Positions 44,643 to 54,595 of a stretch of 64,000 bases of DNA are shown here, one piece after another. The first letter of the stretch is position 1; each line of letters begins with the position of its first letter. The notes beneath the pieces are model-generated. The model was not told the origin of the DNA, did no database searches, and saw only the letters and a list, made by a program, of their open reading frames with translations. This DNA is from JBBQXH01 sp963710975. GTDB taxonomy: Bacteria; Actinomycetota; Thermoleophilia; Gaiellales; Gaiellaceae. The stretch spans positions 868,001 to 932,000 of the forward strand of contig CAVQCG010000004.1 in assembly GCA_963710975.1 (NCBI GenBank), read 5' to 3'. The translations under genes were made by a program, and so were the position numbers.

Positions 44643-44905
44643 CTACCTCCCGGCGGGCGGGATGTTGTGGTTGAAGCGGAGCCGATTCCTCCACCGAGGG
44701 TCAGTCCCGCCACCCGGCGGCCGGCGAAATCGATCGCCTCGGTCACGTCGTCGGTTCCGGCGCAGCACGCGATCACCGCCGGCCGGCGATCGGTCAGCGC
44801 GTTGAACGTCCTGCGGGCCACGTCGTACCCGCGCTCACCTGGCGCCAGGACGGGCCCGCGCAGCGCGCGCCGCAACCGCTCGACCGGAACGGACTCGACC
44901 GCCAC
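44643..44905 (-). pseudogene. Decayed FAD-linked (BBE-type) oxidoreductase
   Basis: Three collinear pieces of a roughly 460-aa FAD oxidase in 263 bp. The family N-terminus ERLRRALRGPVLAPGERGYD to TDDVTEAIDFA comes first, then the FAD-domain GVAGLTLGGGIG motif fragment (here RVAGLTLGGGIG). In the next frame RLRFNHNIPPAGR with a TAG follows, matching the FNxNIPP C-terminal end of BBE proteins. The GGGHS flavin loop and all substrate-domain sequence are gone. It converges on pafBC with a 3-bp gap. This is a remnant by internal deletions, not an assembly shift. Confidence 0.7.
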
Positions 44906-44926
44906 CGGCAGACCCTACTGGGATCG

Positions 44927-45937
44927 TCACGCCGAATGCGAGCGCCCGGAGAGACGGGCAACCGCCCAGCTTGCCTGCTCGCGGAGGAGCTCGTCGTCGC
45001 CCGCCAGGAAAGGCTCGGCAAGCGGCGCCAGATCCTCCCTCCCGGAGTTTCCGAGCGCGACGAGCGCGTTCCGCCGCAGATATCTCGGATCGTTCCGAGG
45101 CACGTAGAGGCGGTCGTACCGGTGGCGGAGCTCGTCGGGCTCCGCCTCGAGCCAGTCCACCAGCGAGACGACGGGCTCGGCCTCGCGGGAGAGCTGCACG
45201 TCTGCACGTCGCTTCTCGACACCCCGGTTCCACGGGCAGACGTCCTGGCAGATATCACAGCCGTAGACCTGGTCGCCGAGATCTGCACGGAACTCGTCCG
45301 GGATCGGCGCGGGCGCCTGCGTCCAGTACGAGAGACATTTCGTCGAGTCGAGCACGCCGGGCTCGGCGAGTGCATCGGTCGGGCATGCCTCGATACACAG
45401 CGTGCACGAACCGCAGTCGAGCTCGAGCGGTGGGGTCGGGTCGAGCTCGACGTCCGTGACCAGCGTTCCGAGGACGACCCAGGAGCCGAAGCGCCGCGTG
45501 ATCAGCAGCGTGTTCTTGCCATAGAAGCCGACGCCGGCCCGAGCTGCGCCCTCCCGGTCGACGTGCTGATTTGCGTCCACGAGCACGCGGTACTCGCCTC
45601 CGATGAGCGTTCCGAGGCCGTCGAGCTTCTCCCGCAGTTCCGTGTAGACGTCGCGCCAGGCGTAGCGAGGCATTCGGCCCTCCCCGCGCCGTGGCTCCGG
45701 ACCGGGTTCCCAGTAGCACAGCGCCGCGGAGATCACGGTCTTGGCGTCCGGCAGCAGCGTCTCCGGGTGGCACGAGACGTCTGGCTGGGCCATCGTGAAG
45801 CGCATGTCGGCAAAGAGCCCCGCCGAGCGGCGCTCGTGGATGGCCTGCTCGGTCGCCGCGTACGGCTCCGCCGGGGCCGCACCGATGACGTCGATTCCAA
45901 GCTCCCGGGCGGCGTGCTGCAGCTCGGCGGTTCTCAC
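44927..45937 (-). CDS. queG: Epoxyqueuosine reductase QueG
   Basis: 336-aa cobalamin-dependent Fe-S enzyme for the last step of queuosine synthesis. Start GTG at 45935-45937 (VRTAELQHAARELG). N-terminal domain with RRSAGLFADMRFTMAQPDVS; GVGFYGKNTLLIT; two [4Fe-4S] motifs CGSCTLCIEACPTDA and CDICQDVCPWNR; C-terminal HEAT-like repeats. Works with the products of queA and tgt, 10 kb away. It is divergent from the quinone oxidoreductase. Confidence 0.95.
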   Translation of the reverse strand: MRTAELQHAARELGIDVIGAAPAEPYAATEQAIHERRSAGLFADMRFTMAQPDVSCHPETLLPDAKTVISAALCYWEPGPEPRRGEGRMPRYAWRDVYTELREKLDGLGTLIGGEYRVLVDANQHVDREGAARAGVGFYGKNTLLITRRFGSWVVLGTLVTDVELDPTPPLELDCGSCTLCIEACPTDALAEPGVLDSTKCLSYWTQAPAPIPDEFRADLGDQVYGCDICQDVCPWNRGVEKRRADVQLSREAEPVVSLVDWLEAEPDELRHRYDRLYVPRNDPRYLRRNALVALGNSGREDLAPLAEPFLAGDDELLREQASWAVARLSGRSHSA

Positions 45938-45972
45938 CGGGCGGACGGTACCACCCGCTAGGATCGCTCCCG

Positions 45973-46956
45973 GTGAAGGCAATCGTGATCCACGAGGACG
46001 GCGGGCCGGAGGTACTCCGCTACGAGGAAGCACCCGATCCTGTCGCCGGGCCTGGTGAGGTGCTCGTCCGCCTGCGGGCGGCGTCGCTGAACCACCTCGA
46101 CGTCTGGACGCGGATGGGGATGCCTTCGGCGCCGAAGCCCCGGATTCTCGGCGCCGACGGAGCAGGGGTCGTCGAGGCGCTCGGCGACGGTGTCGCCGGT
46201 GTCGAGATCGGCCAGGATGTCGTGCTGAACCCCGGCCTCGACGATGGAAGGCACATCATCGGCGAACACTGTGACGGTACGCACGCCGAGCTGATCGCAG
46301 TGGACGCCGACTACGTCCAGCCGAAACCACCGCATCTCAGCTTCGAAGAGTCTGCGGCGTTCCCGCTCGTCTGGGAGACGGCCTACCGGATGCTCGTCGT
46401 GCGCGCCGGGCTCCAGCCCGGGGAGTGGGTGCTCTGCTGGGGCATCGGCAGCGGCGTGGGGTCGGCTGCCTTCCAGATTGCGAAGGCGCTCGGTGCCCGA
46501 GTCGTCGTGACGTCGTCGAGTGACGAGAAGCTCGCCGGCGCGGAAGAGCGCGGCGCCGACGTCACCGTCAACCATGCAACGGGCGATGTCGCAGCCGCCG
46601 TGAAGGTGGCGACGGGCAAACGCGGCGCCGACGTCGTCGTGGAGCATGTCGGCGAGGCGACCTGGAAGACGTCACTGGCGGCGGCCGGTGAGGGTGGGAG
46701 GATCGCCGTCTGCGGAGCGACGAGCGGCCCGAATCCGCCCGCTCAGCTTCATCGCGTGTGGTGGAAGCAGCTCTCGATTCTCGGTTCGACGATGGCGACA
46801 CGCGCTGATTTCGCCGCCTTGCTCGAGCTCGTGAACGCGAAGGAGCTCCGGCCGATCGTCGACCGCGTGTATCCGCTGGCCGATGCGGCCGACGGCCACC
46901 GGCGCCTCGAGGCCGGCGAGCAGTTCGGCAAGATCGTCTTCTCGATCCCGGGCTGA
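45973..46956 (+). CDS. Zinc-type alcohol dehydrogenase / quinone oxidoreductase (MDR family)
   Basis: 327 aa. GroES-like N-terminal domain (GGPEVLRYEEAPDPVAGPGE, SLNHLDVWTRMG, GADGAGVVEALG) and a nucleotide-binding domain with GIGSGVGSAAFQIAKALGAR. The four-Cys structural zinc loop is missing, so it is the quinone-oxidoreductase type, NADPH-linked. Starts with GTG; its stop overlaps the MFS gene (TGATG), so the two are co-transcribed. Substrate unknown. Confidence 0.9.
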   Translation: MKAIVIHEDGGPEVLRYEEAPDPVAGPGEVLVRLRAASLNHLDVWTRMGMPSAPKPRILGADGAGVVEALGDGVAGVEIGQDVVLNPGLDDGRHIIGEHCDGTHAELIAVDADYVQPKPPHLSFEESAAFPLVWETAYRMLVVRAGLQPGEWVLCWGIGSGVGSAAFQIAKALGARVVVTSSSDEKLAGAEERGADVTVNHATGDVAAAVKVATGKRGADVVVEHVGEATWKTSLAAAGEGGRIAVCGATSGPNPPAQLHRVWWKQLSILGSTMATRADFAALLELVNAKELRPIVDRVYPLADAADGHRRLEAGEQFGKIVFSIPG

Positions 46957-48185
46957 TGCCTCCCGTCCCGACGAGAGACGCTCTCGTCCGGCGGAACACG
47001 ATCCTGCTGGTGATCGCGCAGGGTGCGCTCCTGGCGATGAGCGCGACGTTCTTCACGCTGGCAGTGGTGGCGATCGTCGACCTCACCAACCGCGAGCGCT
47101 GGGGTGGAGTTCTGCTCGCGATCTTCAACGCCTCGGCTGCGGTGAGCGCGCTGGTCGTGGGGCGGTTGATGGATCGCGTCGGACGCCGCCCCGGCCTGGC
47201 GATCGGGTACGCGCTCTTCGGCCTCGCGGGGATCGGGGGTGCGCTCGCCGTGTCGGCCGGCTCTTCCTGGGCCCTCCTCGCCATGGCCGTGCCCTTCGGT
47301 GCAGGCCTCGGCGCGGGGCTGCTGGGCCGCGTGGCCGTCGCCGACATGTATCCGAGTGAGCTCCGCGGGCGCATGGTCGGCATCGTCGTGGCGGCAGGAA
47401 CCCTCGGTGCAATCTTCGGCGCCCCCATCGTCGCCGCGATCGAGGCGGTCACGGGCTCGGATGTGATGCCCTGGCTGCTGATTCCGGCGCTCGGCTGTGT
47501 CGGCCTGGCTGCGGTCCTCGCGCTGCGGCCGGACCCGCGTGACCTTGCGTTCTCGGACGAGAAGCCGGAGGATGTGCGACCCGGGCGGCCGCTCGGCGAG
47601 CTGCTTCGATTGGCGCCCTTTCGCGCTGCCATCGTCGCCATCGGAGTGGCGCAGACGGCAATGGTCGCGGTGATGGGCGTCACCCCTGTCGTCATCGACG
47701 AGAACGGCGGCAGTGCGCTTGCGATCGCCCTCGTCATCAGCTTCCACATGGTCGGGATGTTCGCCGTAGCCCCGATCGTCGGCGCGCTCCTCGACCGGTA
47801 CGGGCGGCGCCCCGGACTGCTCGTCGGCGGCGTGCTCTCTGCGACCGGAGCGATTCTCGGGTCGTTCACGGACATGACACCGCTGATCGGCGTCGGCCTC
47901 TTCCTCGTAGGACTCGGCTGGTCGGCGTGCTATCTCGGGGCAACCGCAGCGATCAGCGATCTGACGACTCCCGCGGAGCGCGGCGGGGCGCTCGGGTTCA
48001 CGGATCTCGTCACGTCGCTCGCCGCCGCAGTCGGGGCACTCGCCGGCGGCTTCGTGCTCGAGTCGTCCGGAATCGCGGTCGTCGGCATCGCGATGGCCGT
48101 GCTGATGGTCCCGGCACTGGCGCTGGTCGTGCCGCTGCGAGAGCCCTCGCCCGGGCGCTGGGCGGTACCGGAGCCGACCGTCTAG
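46956..48185 (+). CDS. MFS transporter
   Basis: 409-aa protein with about twelve hydrophobic helices. The loop 2-3 motif is GRLMDRVGRRPGLAIGYALF, and a second copy LLDRYGRRPGLLVGGVL is in the C-terminal half, both typical of MFS antiporters. Coupled to the upstream oxidoreductase. Drug or metabolite export is likely; the substrate is unknown. Confidence 0.93.
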   Translation: MPPVPTRDALVRRNTILLVIAQGALLAMSATFFTLAVVAIVDLTNRERWGGVLLAIFNASAAVSALVVGRLMDRVGRRPGLAIGYALFGLAGIGGALAVSAGSSWALLAMAVPFGAGLGAGLLGRVAVADMYPSELRGRMVGIVVAAGTLGAIFGAPIVAAIEAVTGSDVMPWLLIPALGCVGLAAVLALRPDPRDLAFSDEKPEDVRPGRPLGELLRLAPFRAAIVAIGVAQTAMVAVMGVTPVVIDENGGSALAIALVISFHMVGMFAVAPIVGALLDRYGRRPGLLVGGVLSATGAILGSFTDMTPLIGVGLFLVGLGWSACYLGATAAISDLTTPAERGGALGFTDLVTSLAAAVGALAGGFVLESSGIAVVGIAMAVLMVPALALVVPLREPSPGRWAVPEPTV

Positions 48186-48197
48186 GAGCGAGCGCGG

Positions 48198-49807
48198 CTA
48201 CTGGACGAGCTGTGCCCGGAACCAGAACGGAGCCGGGTCGTTCCGATACACGCCGCCGCAGCTGAACGGGGTTCGCTGGTTGCATGCCGCCAGCCGCAGG
48301 TTGACGTTCGAGAGCACGACGACGACGTTGGTGCCGAACGGAACCGTGGTGGTTGCGTCGCCCGCCGCATTCAGCGTGACGCGACGAATGCTGAGCGCCC
48401 CCCCACGACTCCGGAGGAGAAGGGAAGCCTGCGAGCCACGCGTGCGGAGCGGCAGGTCGAGCAGGACACGAACCTTCGCCCCGGCCTTCACACCACCTCC
48501 GGGGACGAGATAGCCATACCCGGTGGTGAGGTGGAGGAGCGTCCGTTTCTTCCACCCGGTGTCTCGCCTCGACGCCGAGAGCGTCAGCGGCCTCCCCAGA
48601 GGCGCCTGAAGCTGCTTACCGTCACTTCTGTACGCATCGCCCTCGTCGTAGAAGGCGGGCGGGAAGACGTTCGCTGCGCCGAATCTGGCAAATGCTGCGC
48701 CGAAGCTCGATCCGCGTTGCTTCAGCGCCTCGTCGACTGCGTAGATGGACAGCAGCTCTCGGGGGGAGCCGCCTAGCTCGATGATGCGTCTGATCACCGA
48801 GTCGTCGAGGCTCTCGGTCACGGAGCGGAAGAACAGCCAGCCGCCGTACTTGAAGGTGTCGTACTGATCGTCGAACGTCGTCGTGTCGAGCGCAACTCCC
48901 GGAGAGGTCAGGGCGCTCGACAGCAGGTACTGGTAGTTGTCGTTGACGTCGTCGTAGACCCGATCCTCCATCCAGGCGGCGGTGCTCTCAAGGAGCCAGG
49001 AGTCCTGGAACATGTTGTAGGCGTACTGCACGGCGTGGAAGAACTCGTGAGCAGCGGTGACCTGGAGCGCTGCAAGACCGTTCGCCGCCCCTGGAAACTC
49101 GCTCGGCAGGTAGTCGTTGTCGAGGACGCAGTACGCAGAGACGTCCAGATTCGTCGTGCTCGGGTCGAACGCGGTCGGGTCGTCCGTCGTGCAGTACCCG
49201 TAGAGCCCCCGCGGCAGGTCCTTGACGTACATGTCGATCAACCCGTTGACGTTGCGCGGGTCCGGTGAGTTGGAGTCGTTCTTCGGAGGCCGAAAACCGA
49301 GCTGGCCGATCTCGGTCGCCCAGACCGTGTCCATCGTCGTGAAGACATCGTCGATGAACGACTGGCTTGCGGCGTCCTTCGACACCGTCACCCAGTTGAC
49401 GCAGTAGGTCGGCCGGCAGTCGTGAGTGGTAGTTGTCTGACGCCGACGACCGCAGGGTCGTAGTGCCCTCCGAGCTCATTCGGCTTCTGAGTGTCGTCGG
49501 GCCGGGAGAGAATCGCGCTCGCTGCACGCTTGTCTGCAGCCGAAAGCTCACCGTAGTGCAGCACGAGCTCGCGGAGGATCCCGGTCGCCTCGAATCCCTG
49601 GACGCGTCTGACGCTGCCGAAGCGCGCGCGGACGCTCGCCGGCTGGAAGAGCGAGCGGGCGCGCTCAAGGGCATACTGCGCGTGCGTCAGGGTGCCGCGC
49701 TCGAGCGCTCGAGTGAGGCCGTCCGATCCGGCGGCCGCGGCCGCCGGGAGGGCGAGGGATGCGAGCGCCACGGCGAGGACGACGAGCCGCCGCCAGGAGG
49801 GCGTCAA
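48198..49807 (-). CDS. Secreted MXAN_6640-type putative metalloprotease, frameshifted
   Basis: About 535-aa exported protein. The N-terminal signal (VVLAVALASLALPAAAAAGS) is followed by RALERGTLTHAQYALERARS and KRAASAILSRPDDTQKPNEL. Near 49443 and 49413 the frame moves twice by one base (equivalent to one -1 change). It resumes as RPTYCVNWVTVSKDAA, the catalytic region with the zinc-binding HEFFHAVQYAYN (HExxH), and a C-terminal beta domain. The TTG at 49805-49807 is the best start found but is uncertain. Family members are described as putative metalloproteinases of myxobacterial and actinobacterial surfaces. Confidence 0.75.
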
Positions 49808-49963
49808 CGGCTCGCCACCTGCATCGCGACATCTTGGAGGTCCGGCAGCACCGCTGTCAACGCGCACTCACCCCGGCGGGGATGGTGGAGCCTCGAACGG
49901 CAATCCCGCGATCGAGGGAGTCGAGCGAGGACGTCCGAGCGCCGGAAATGGCGAGTTGATCGG

Positions 49964-50263
49964 CTAGCCGAAGCCGAGAATGAACTTGGCGTCGTCGGAC
50001 ATCTTCTCCGGGGTCCAGGGCGGGCTCCACACGAGCTCCGTCTCGACCTCGTCGACGCCGGGCATCGCCTGCACGACCTCGGTGATCTGCTGCTCGATGA
50101 GCGGCCCGACCGGGCATCCCATCGACGTGAGGCTGTACGTGATGTGAACCTTCTGGCCCTCGACTTCGGCGTCGTAGAGAAGACCGAGCTCGACGATGTC
50201 CATCCCGAGCTCGGGATCCTCGACGACCCTCAGCGCATCGAACACCTCTTCACGGGTTGCCAT
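49964..50263 (-). CDS. MIP18/SufT-family iron-sulfur assembly factor
   Basis: 99-aa DUF59 protein of the MIP18/PaaD/SufT type that helps load Fe-S clusters. Conserved core: VVEDPELGMDIVELGLLYD, TYSLTSMGCPVGPLIEQQIT with the conserved Cys in SMGCPVG, and ELVWSPPWTPEKMSDDAK. Of normal length. It lies 32 bp downstream of glpX, same strand; the QueG and Grx Fe-S proteins are elsewhere in the window. Confidence 0.92.
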   Translation of the reverse strand: MATREEVFDALRVVEDPELGMDIVELGLLYDAEVEGQKVHITYSLTSMGCPVGPLIEQQITEVVQAMPGVDEVETELVWSPPWTPEKMSDDAKFILGFG

Positions 50264-50295
50264 GGAGCCAGTCTACCGGCCGCGTGCGCTGGGGC

Positions 50296-51279
50296 CTACC
50301 CGAGGAGCCGGATCTCCTCGCGCCTCTCCCGGGCGAAGAAATGCGTTCCGTCGACGAACCGCACCCAGTTGCACCGCGTGCACATGACGAGCGACTGTGT
50401 CCTCGCGCTGTCGGCCAGATAGCGGACGCCTCGCAGGAGGTCTCCCGTCGAGACGCCGGTCGCGGCGACGATCACGTCGCTCGGTGCGAGCTCCTCGATC
50501 GTGAACACCTTGTCCATGTCCTCGAACCCGTACTCGCGTGCCTGGACGATCTCGCTCCGCGACACGGGCCAGAACTGCGCCTGAAGCTCGCCGCCGAGGC
50601 AGCGCAGCGCGGCCGCCGCGATCGCCGCCTGCCGTGCTCCGCCGATCCCGATCGCAAGGTGATCGTTCGTACCGCGAATCGCGGCGGTGATCGACGAGGT
50701 GACGTCGCCGTCCTGGATCAGCTTGATGCGAGCACCGGACAGCCGCAACTCCTCGACCAGGTCGTGGTGCCTGGGACGATCGAGGACGATCGCCGTCACG
50801 TCGTTCGGGTTCCGGCCGAACGCATCGGCAATGGCCATGACGTTGGTCGCGACGGGCTGCGAGAGGTCGATCCGCCCGCGCGCGACGGGCCCAACGGCCA
50901 TCTTGCGCATGTACATCTGCGGAAGCCGCGGCAGGCTCCCCGGGTCGCCGACCGCGATCATCGCCATCGCGCCGTACCCCCCGCGCGCCACCACGGACGG
51001 CCCTTCGAGTGGGTCGACGGCCAGATCGACCGCCTGGCCACCGCGCCCGACGAGCTCGTCGACCGCGAGCCCTTCGCCCTCCTCCTCCCCGCTCCCGATG
51101 ACGACCCGCCCTTCGATCGGCATCAGGTCGAGCGCGGCTCGCATGCCCGAGACAGCGGCTTCGGCAGCACCTTCGACGTCGCCGCGGCCCAGCCAGCGTC
51201 CGCTCGCAAGCGCCGCCCGCTCGGTAACCGCAGCGAACGCCTCGCACTGGCACAGCTTGCCGTCCCCAGTCGTCCTCAC
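50296..51279 (-). CDS. glpX: Fructose-1,6-bisphosphatase class II (GlpX)
   Basis: 327-aa metal-dependent phosphatase of gluconeogenesis. Family sequence: AALASGRWLGRGDVEGAAEA, IEGRVVIGSGEEEGE, DLAVDPLEGPSVVARGGYGA (metal-binding DPLEG), YMRKMAVGP, and GARIKLIQDGDVTSSITAAI, IGGARQAAIAAAALRCLGGE, and ATGVSTGDLLRGVRYL. Starts with GTG/ATG near VRTTGDGK. Divergent from the endonuclease-like gene at 51335. Confidence 0.95.
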   Translation of the reverse strand: MRTTGDGKLCQCEAFAAVTERAALASGRWLGRGDVEGAAEAAVSGMRAALDLMPIEGRVVIGSGEEEGEGLAVDELVGRGGQAVDLAVDPLEGPSVVARGGYGAMAMIAVGDPGSLPRLPQMYMRKMAVGPVARGRIDLSQPVATNVMAIADAFGRNPNDVTAIVLDRPRHHDLVEELRLSGARIKLIQDGDVTSSITAAIRGTNDHLAIGIGGARQAAIAAAALRCLGGELQAQFWPVSRSEIVQAREYGFEDMDKVFTIEELAPSDVIVAATGVSTGDLLRGVRYLADSARTQSLVMCTRCNWVRFVDGTHFFARERREEIRLLG

Positions 51280-51334
51280 GTCGCCGCTGAGTGTAGTGAT
51301 CGCCGTCCGGAGCGGTAGGTATCCTGGCCTCTAG

Positions 51335-51703
51335 ATGATACTGGAAACACCCGTTTTCCAGGCATATTGTGGAGCCGACAGCCCGAGGTTCGTCAACGAG
51401 GCGGAGCTTGAGTGCGCGAAGATCCTCGACTACTACGGGGTGCCCTGGGAGTACGAGCCGCGCACCTTCGTGCTCGAGACGGACGAGGACGGTCGCGTCC
51501 TCGAGGCGATCACGCCAGACTTCTACCTCCCCGAGCAGGATCTCTACGTCGAGCTCACCGTCATGAAGCAGTCGCTCGTCACTCGCAAGAACCGCAAGCT
51601 CCGGAAGCTGCGTGAGCGCTACCCGGACGTCAAGGTCAAGCTCTTCTACCGGCGCGACTTCGAGCGCCTCGCCCAGAAATACGGTCTAACCCGCCACTCC
51701 TAG
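51335..51703 (+). CDS. Small endonuclease-fold-like protein
   Basis: 122 aa. Layout like a PD-(D/E)xK restriction-like fold: N-terminal ELECAKILDYYGVPWEYEPR, then ITPDFYLPEQDLYVELTVMK (PD plus E-L-T in place of ExK) and a C-terminal RYPDVKVKLFYRRDFERL. The canonical ExK lysine is not in place, so nuclease activity is doubtful. It lies 29 bp upstream of hpt in the same direction and opposite glpX, with a 55-bp gap. Conserved small actinobacterial-type gene; function unknown. Confidence 0.7.
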   Translation: MILETPVFQAYCGADSPRFVNEAELECAKILDYYGVPWEYEPRTFVLETDEDGRVLEAITPDFYLPEQDLYVELTVMKQSLVTRKNRKLRKLRERYPDVKVKLFYRRDFERLAQKYGLTRHS

Positions 51704-51732
51704 GCAAGAGCCTCGACCCGCGGGTTGGCGAG

Positions 51733-52251
51733 GTGTACCTGGCACGGGGGGATCTGAAGGCACGGGTGGAAGAGCTCGGCACGCAGATTGCCGCCGACTA
51801 CGCGGACGCCGACCTCGTCCTCGTCTCGGTCCTCCGTGGCGCCTTCATCTTCGTCGCGGACCTGTCGCGCGCGGTCGCAGTTCCGCACGCTCTCGAGTTC
51901 ATTGCGCTCGCCGGCTACGGCGGGGCGATCGGCGGACGCTCGACGATCCGGATCATCAAGGATCTCGACCTGCCGATCGCCGGCCGGGACGTCCTGATCG
52001 TCGAGGACGTCGTCGACACGGGCCTGACGCTCAACTACCTCGTGCGGACGCTCCAGCTCCGCGGCCCTCGGGGCATCGCCGTCTGCACGTTGCTCGACCG
52101 GCCCTACCGCCGCCTCGTCGACGACCTGCCGATCCGCTACGTCGGCTTCACCGTGCCGGACGAGTTCTTCGTCGGCTACGGCTTCGATCTCGACCAGCGG
52201 TATCGGGGCCTGCCGGATCTGCGAATCGTCCGTCTCGACGACGCCGCCTGA
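51733..52251 (+). CDS. hpt: Hypoxanthine phosphoribosyltransferase
   Basis: 172-aa purine salvage enzyme converting hypoxanthine/guanine and PRPP to IMP/GMP. PRPP-binding motif DVLIVEDVVDTGLTLNYL, substrate loops VSVLRGAFIFVADLSRAV and DEFFVGYGFDLDQRYRGLPD. GTG at 51733. Ends exactly where the convergent cytochrome maturation genes end (no gap). Confidence 0.95.
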   Translation: MYLARGDLKARVEELGTQIAADYADADLVLVSVLRGAFIFVADLSRAVAVPHALEFIALAGYGGAIGGRSTIRIIKDLDLPIAGRDVLIVEDVVDTGLTLNYLVRTLQLRGPRGIAVCTLLDRPYRRLVDDLPIRYVGFTVPDEFFVGYGFDLDQRYRGLPDLRIVRLDDAA

Positions 52252-52611
52252 CTACGGGTCGCGCTCGACCTGGGAAAGGGGTTCCTCGACCGGCTCGAGG
52301 CCATGTGCGCCCGGCACGGTTGCAGGCGGATCCAGGGCTCTGATTGCCTCTGCTGCCTCCCGGCGGAGCGGACCGACGAGCTCACGGTAGTCGTCGTCTC
52401 CGATCTTGCCGGTGCGATGGTCGAACTCGAGCTCCTTGAGCGCCGAGAGCGCCCGGTCGCGATCCTCGATCAGCTCGACACGCCGGATCTCGGCCTGGCT
52501 GGGCTCGTCGATCGTCGCATCCGGATCGCCGGCGCGCAGGAACGGGCGTGCGACGAACAGCACCGCGAGAGCTCCGAGGAGGGCAGCGAGGATCAGCCCG
52601 GCGGCGGTCAC
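52252..52611 (-). CDS. CcmI-like cytochrome c maturation protein
   Basis: 119 aa. One N-terminal membrane helix (GLILAALLGALAVLFVARPF) and a helical cytochrome-maturation-like domain: EIRRVELIEDRDRALSALKE, LEFDHRTGKIGDDDYRELVG. It resembles the N-terminal part of CcmI/CycH. The GTG start overlaps the ccmF stop (TGA/GTG). It is much shorter than full CcmI, with no TPR domain. Co-transcribed with ccmF and ccmE. Confidence 0.75.
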   Translation of the reverse strand: MTAAGLILAALLGALAVLFVARPFLRAGDPDATIDEPSQAEIRRVELIEDRDRALSALKELEFDHRTGKIGDDDYRELVGPLRREAAEAIRALDPPATVPGAHGLEPVEEPLSQVERDP

Positions 52612-54594
52612 GCCCGCGCGACCGCGAAGCGCTTCGCGAGACGGCGCTGCTCGCGGGCATCGGGCCACATGGTCACGAGCGAGCCGAGCAGGAAGACGAG
52701 CCCGCTGATCCAGATCAGGTTCACGAGCGGGTTCACGAGCACCTTGAGCCAGACCGTGCCGTCGGCGTTGAAGCGGTCGGCGATGACGAACAGGTCCTGC
52801 GCCCGCGAGCCAGTCAGATCGGATCCCGACCTCGTTCGAGACCTCCTGGTTTCCCTCCAGGTAGCGGTTCTTCCCGGCCGCGAGGGTTCCGAGCTGCTTG
52901 TCGCCACGGGACACGGCGAGTTGTGCGCGAAGCTCCGTGCGGTTTGCGACCGTGTCCTGGGTCGAGCCGATGTAGCGGAGGGTGTAGCCGCCGACTTCCA
53001 TCGTCTGGCCGGGCTCGAGCTTGCGGATCGACGTCGTTCCGTAGACGCCGATCCCGACAGCGCCAATGAGGAGGAGCGCGATCGACGCGTGCACGATATA
53101 GCCGCCGTAGCGGCGCCGGTTCCGACCGACGAGAGACGTGAACGCCCCTGCCCATGTCGTATCGCCGAACCCCTTGCGGGCGCGCGTTCCGCGGACGAAC
53201 TCGAGGGTGATCGCTGCGAGGACGAACGCCGCGAACGTGTATCCGACCATCCCCAGCAGGCTCGAGCCGGCTCCCGCCGCGAGGAGAGCGACCCCCGTGA
53301 GGAGCGCGACCCCGGCAGGCCACGCGACGCTCCTCGCGAGCTGCCGGAGTGACGCGCGCCGCCAGGCGACGAGAGGCCCGAGCCCCATGAGGATCACGAG
53401 CGGCAGCCCGAAGATGATTCCGAAGAAGTTGTAGTACGGAGCGCCCACGGTGGATGCGACGCCGCGCACCGCCTCGGAGACCATCGGGTACGCAACCCCC
53501 CAGAGGACCGTCAGCGCGAAGGCGACGAGAAACAGGTTGTTGTAGAGGAACGCCGCCTCACGTGAGATGAGCGACTCCATCTTCGTCCTCGACCTGAGAA
53601 GGGGCAGGCGCCAGATGATCATCGCGATCGAGAAGAGCGCGATGACGCAGACGAAGCCGAGGAACCACGCGCCGATCGGCGACTGCGAGAAGCTGTGGAT
53701 CGAGTTGATCACGCCGCTTCGGGTGAGGAACGTGCCGAAGACCGAGAGCCCGAACGCGAGCGCGACGAGCACGATGTTCCACACCCGGAGCATGTTCTTC
53801 TTCTCCTGCACCATCACCGAGTGCAGGAACGCGGTCGCAACGAGCCACGGCATCAGCGCCGCATTCTCGACGGGATCCCAGGCATACCAGCCTCCCCACC
53901 CGACCTCCTCGTACGCCCACTTCGATCCGAGCAAGATGCCGATGCCGAGGAACATCCAGGACAGGAGCGTCCAGCGGCGCGTGGCGATGATCCAGCGCTC
54001 GTCCGTTCGTTTCGAGGCGAGCGCCGCCATCGCGAACGCAAACGGGATGGTGAGCCCCACGTAGCCGAGGTAGAGCATCGGCGGGTGGGCCATCATGTAC
54101 GGGTTCTGGAGACTCGGGTTCAGTCCGGCGCCGTCCACCGGCGCGATCGCGGTCGTGAACGGACTCGACACGAACACGAGCACGATCACGAAGTAGCCTG
54201 CGATGGCCGCGATGACCGGAACCGTCCACGGGAGGACATCTGCGACGAGGCGGCGGTTGAGGAGGACCGCGGCAGACCCCATTCCCGTCAGGATCGTCAC
54301 CCAGAAGAGAAGTGAGCCCTCCTGACCACTCCACAGCGCCGTGAAGGCGTACCGGGCCGGCAGGTCGCGGCTCGAGTGGTCGGCGACGTACGCGAACGAG
54401 AGGTCATCGGTCAGGAACGCGCCGAGGAGGACGACCGCGGCCGCGAGACAGGCGACGAATGACGCCACCAGGGCGTTCCTGGCCGAGTCTCCGACGCGCC
54501 TCCGGCCCGTGACGGCGGCGTAGCCGCCCGCCGCGACGGCATAGAGGACGAGCCCAAGAGCGACGACCAGGGCGGCGCGGCCGAGGCCCGGCAC
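52608..54594 (-). CDS. ccmF: Cytochrome c-type biogenesis heme lyase CcmF, +1 frameshift
   Basis: Polytopic membrane protein (about 661 aa) that attaches heme to apocytochrome c. The heme-handling WWD motif reads WGGWYAWDPVENAALMPWL, with HSVMVQEKKNMLRVWN and GTFLTRSGVINSIHSF. A periplasmic C-terminal domain ends in NEVGIRSDWLAG, where an extra G at 52802-52804 breaks the frame. The rest reads AQDLFVIADRFNADGTVWLK to a final membrane helix LIWISGLVFLLGSLVTMWPD. Starts with GTG immediately after the ccmE stop. Confidence 0.94.
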
Positions 54595-54595
54595 G

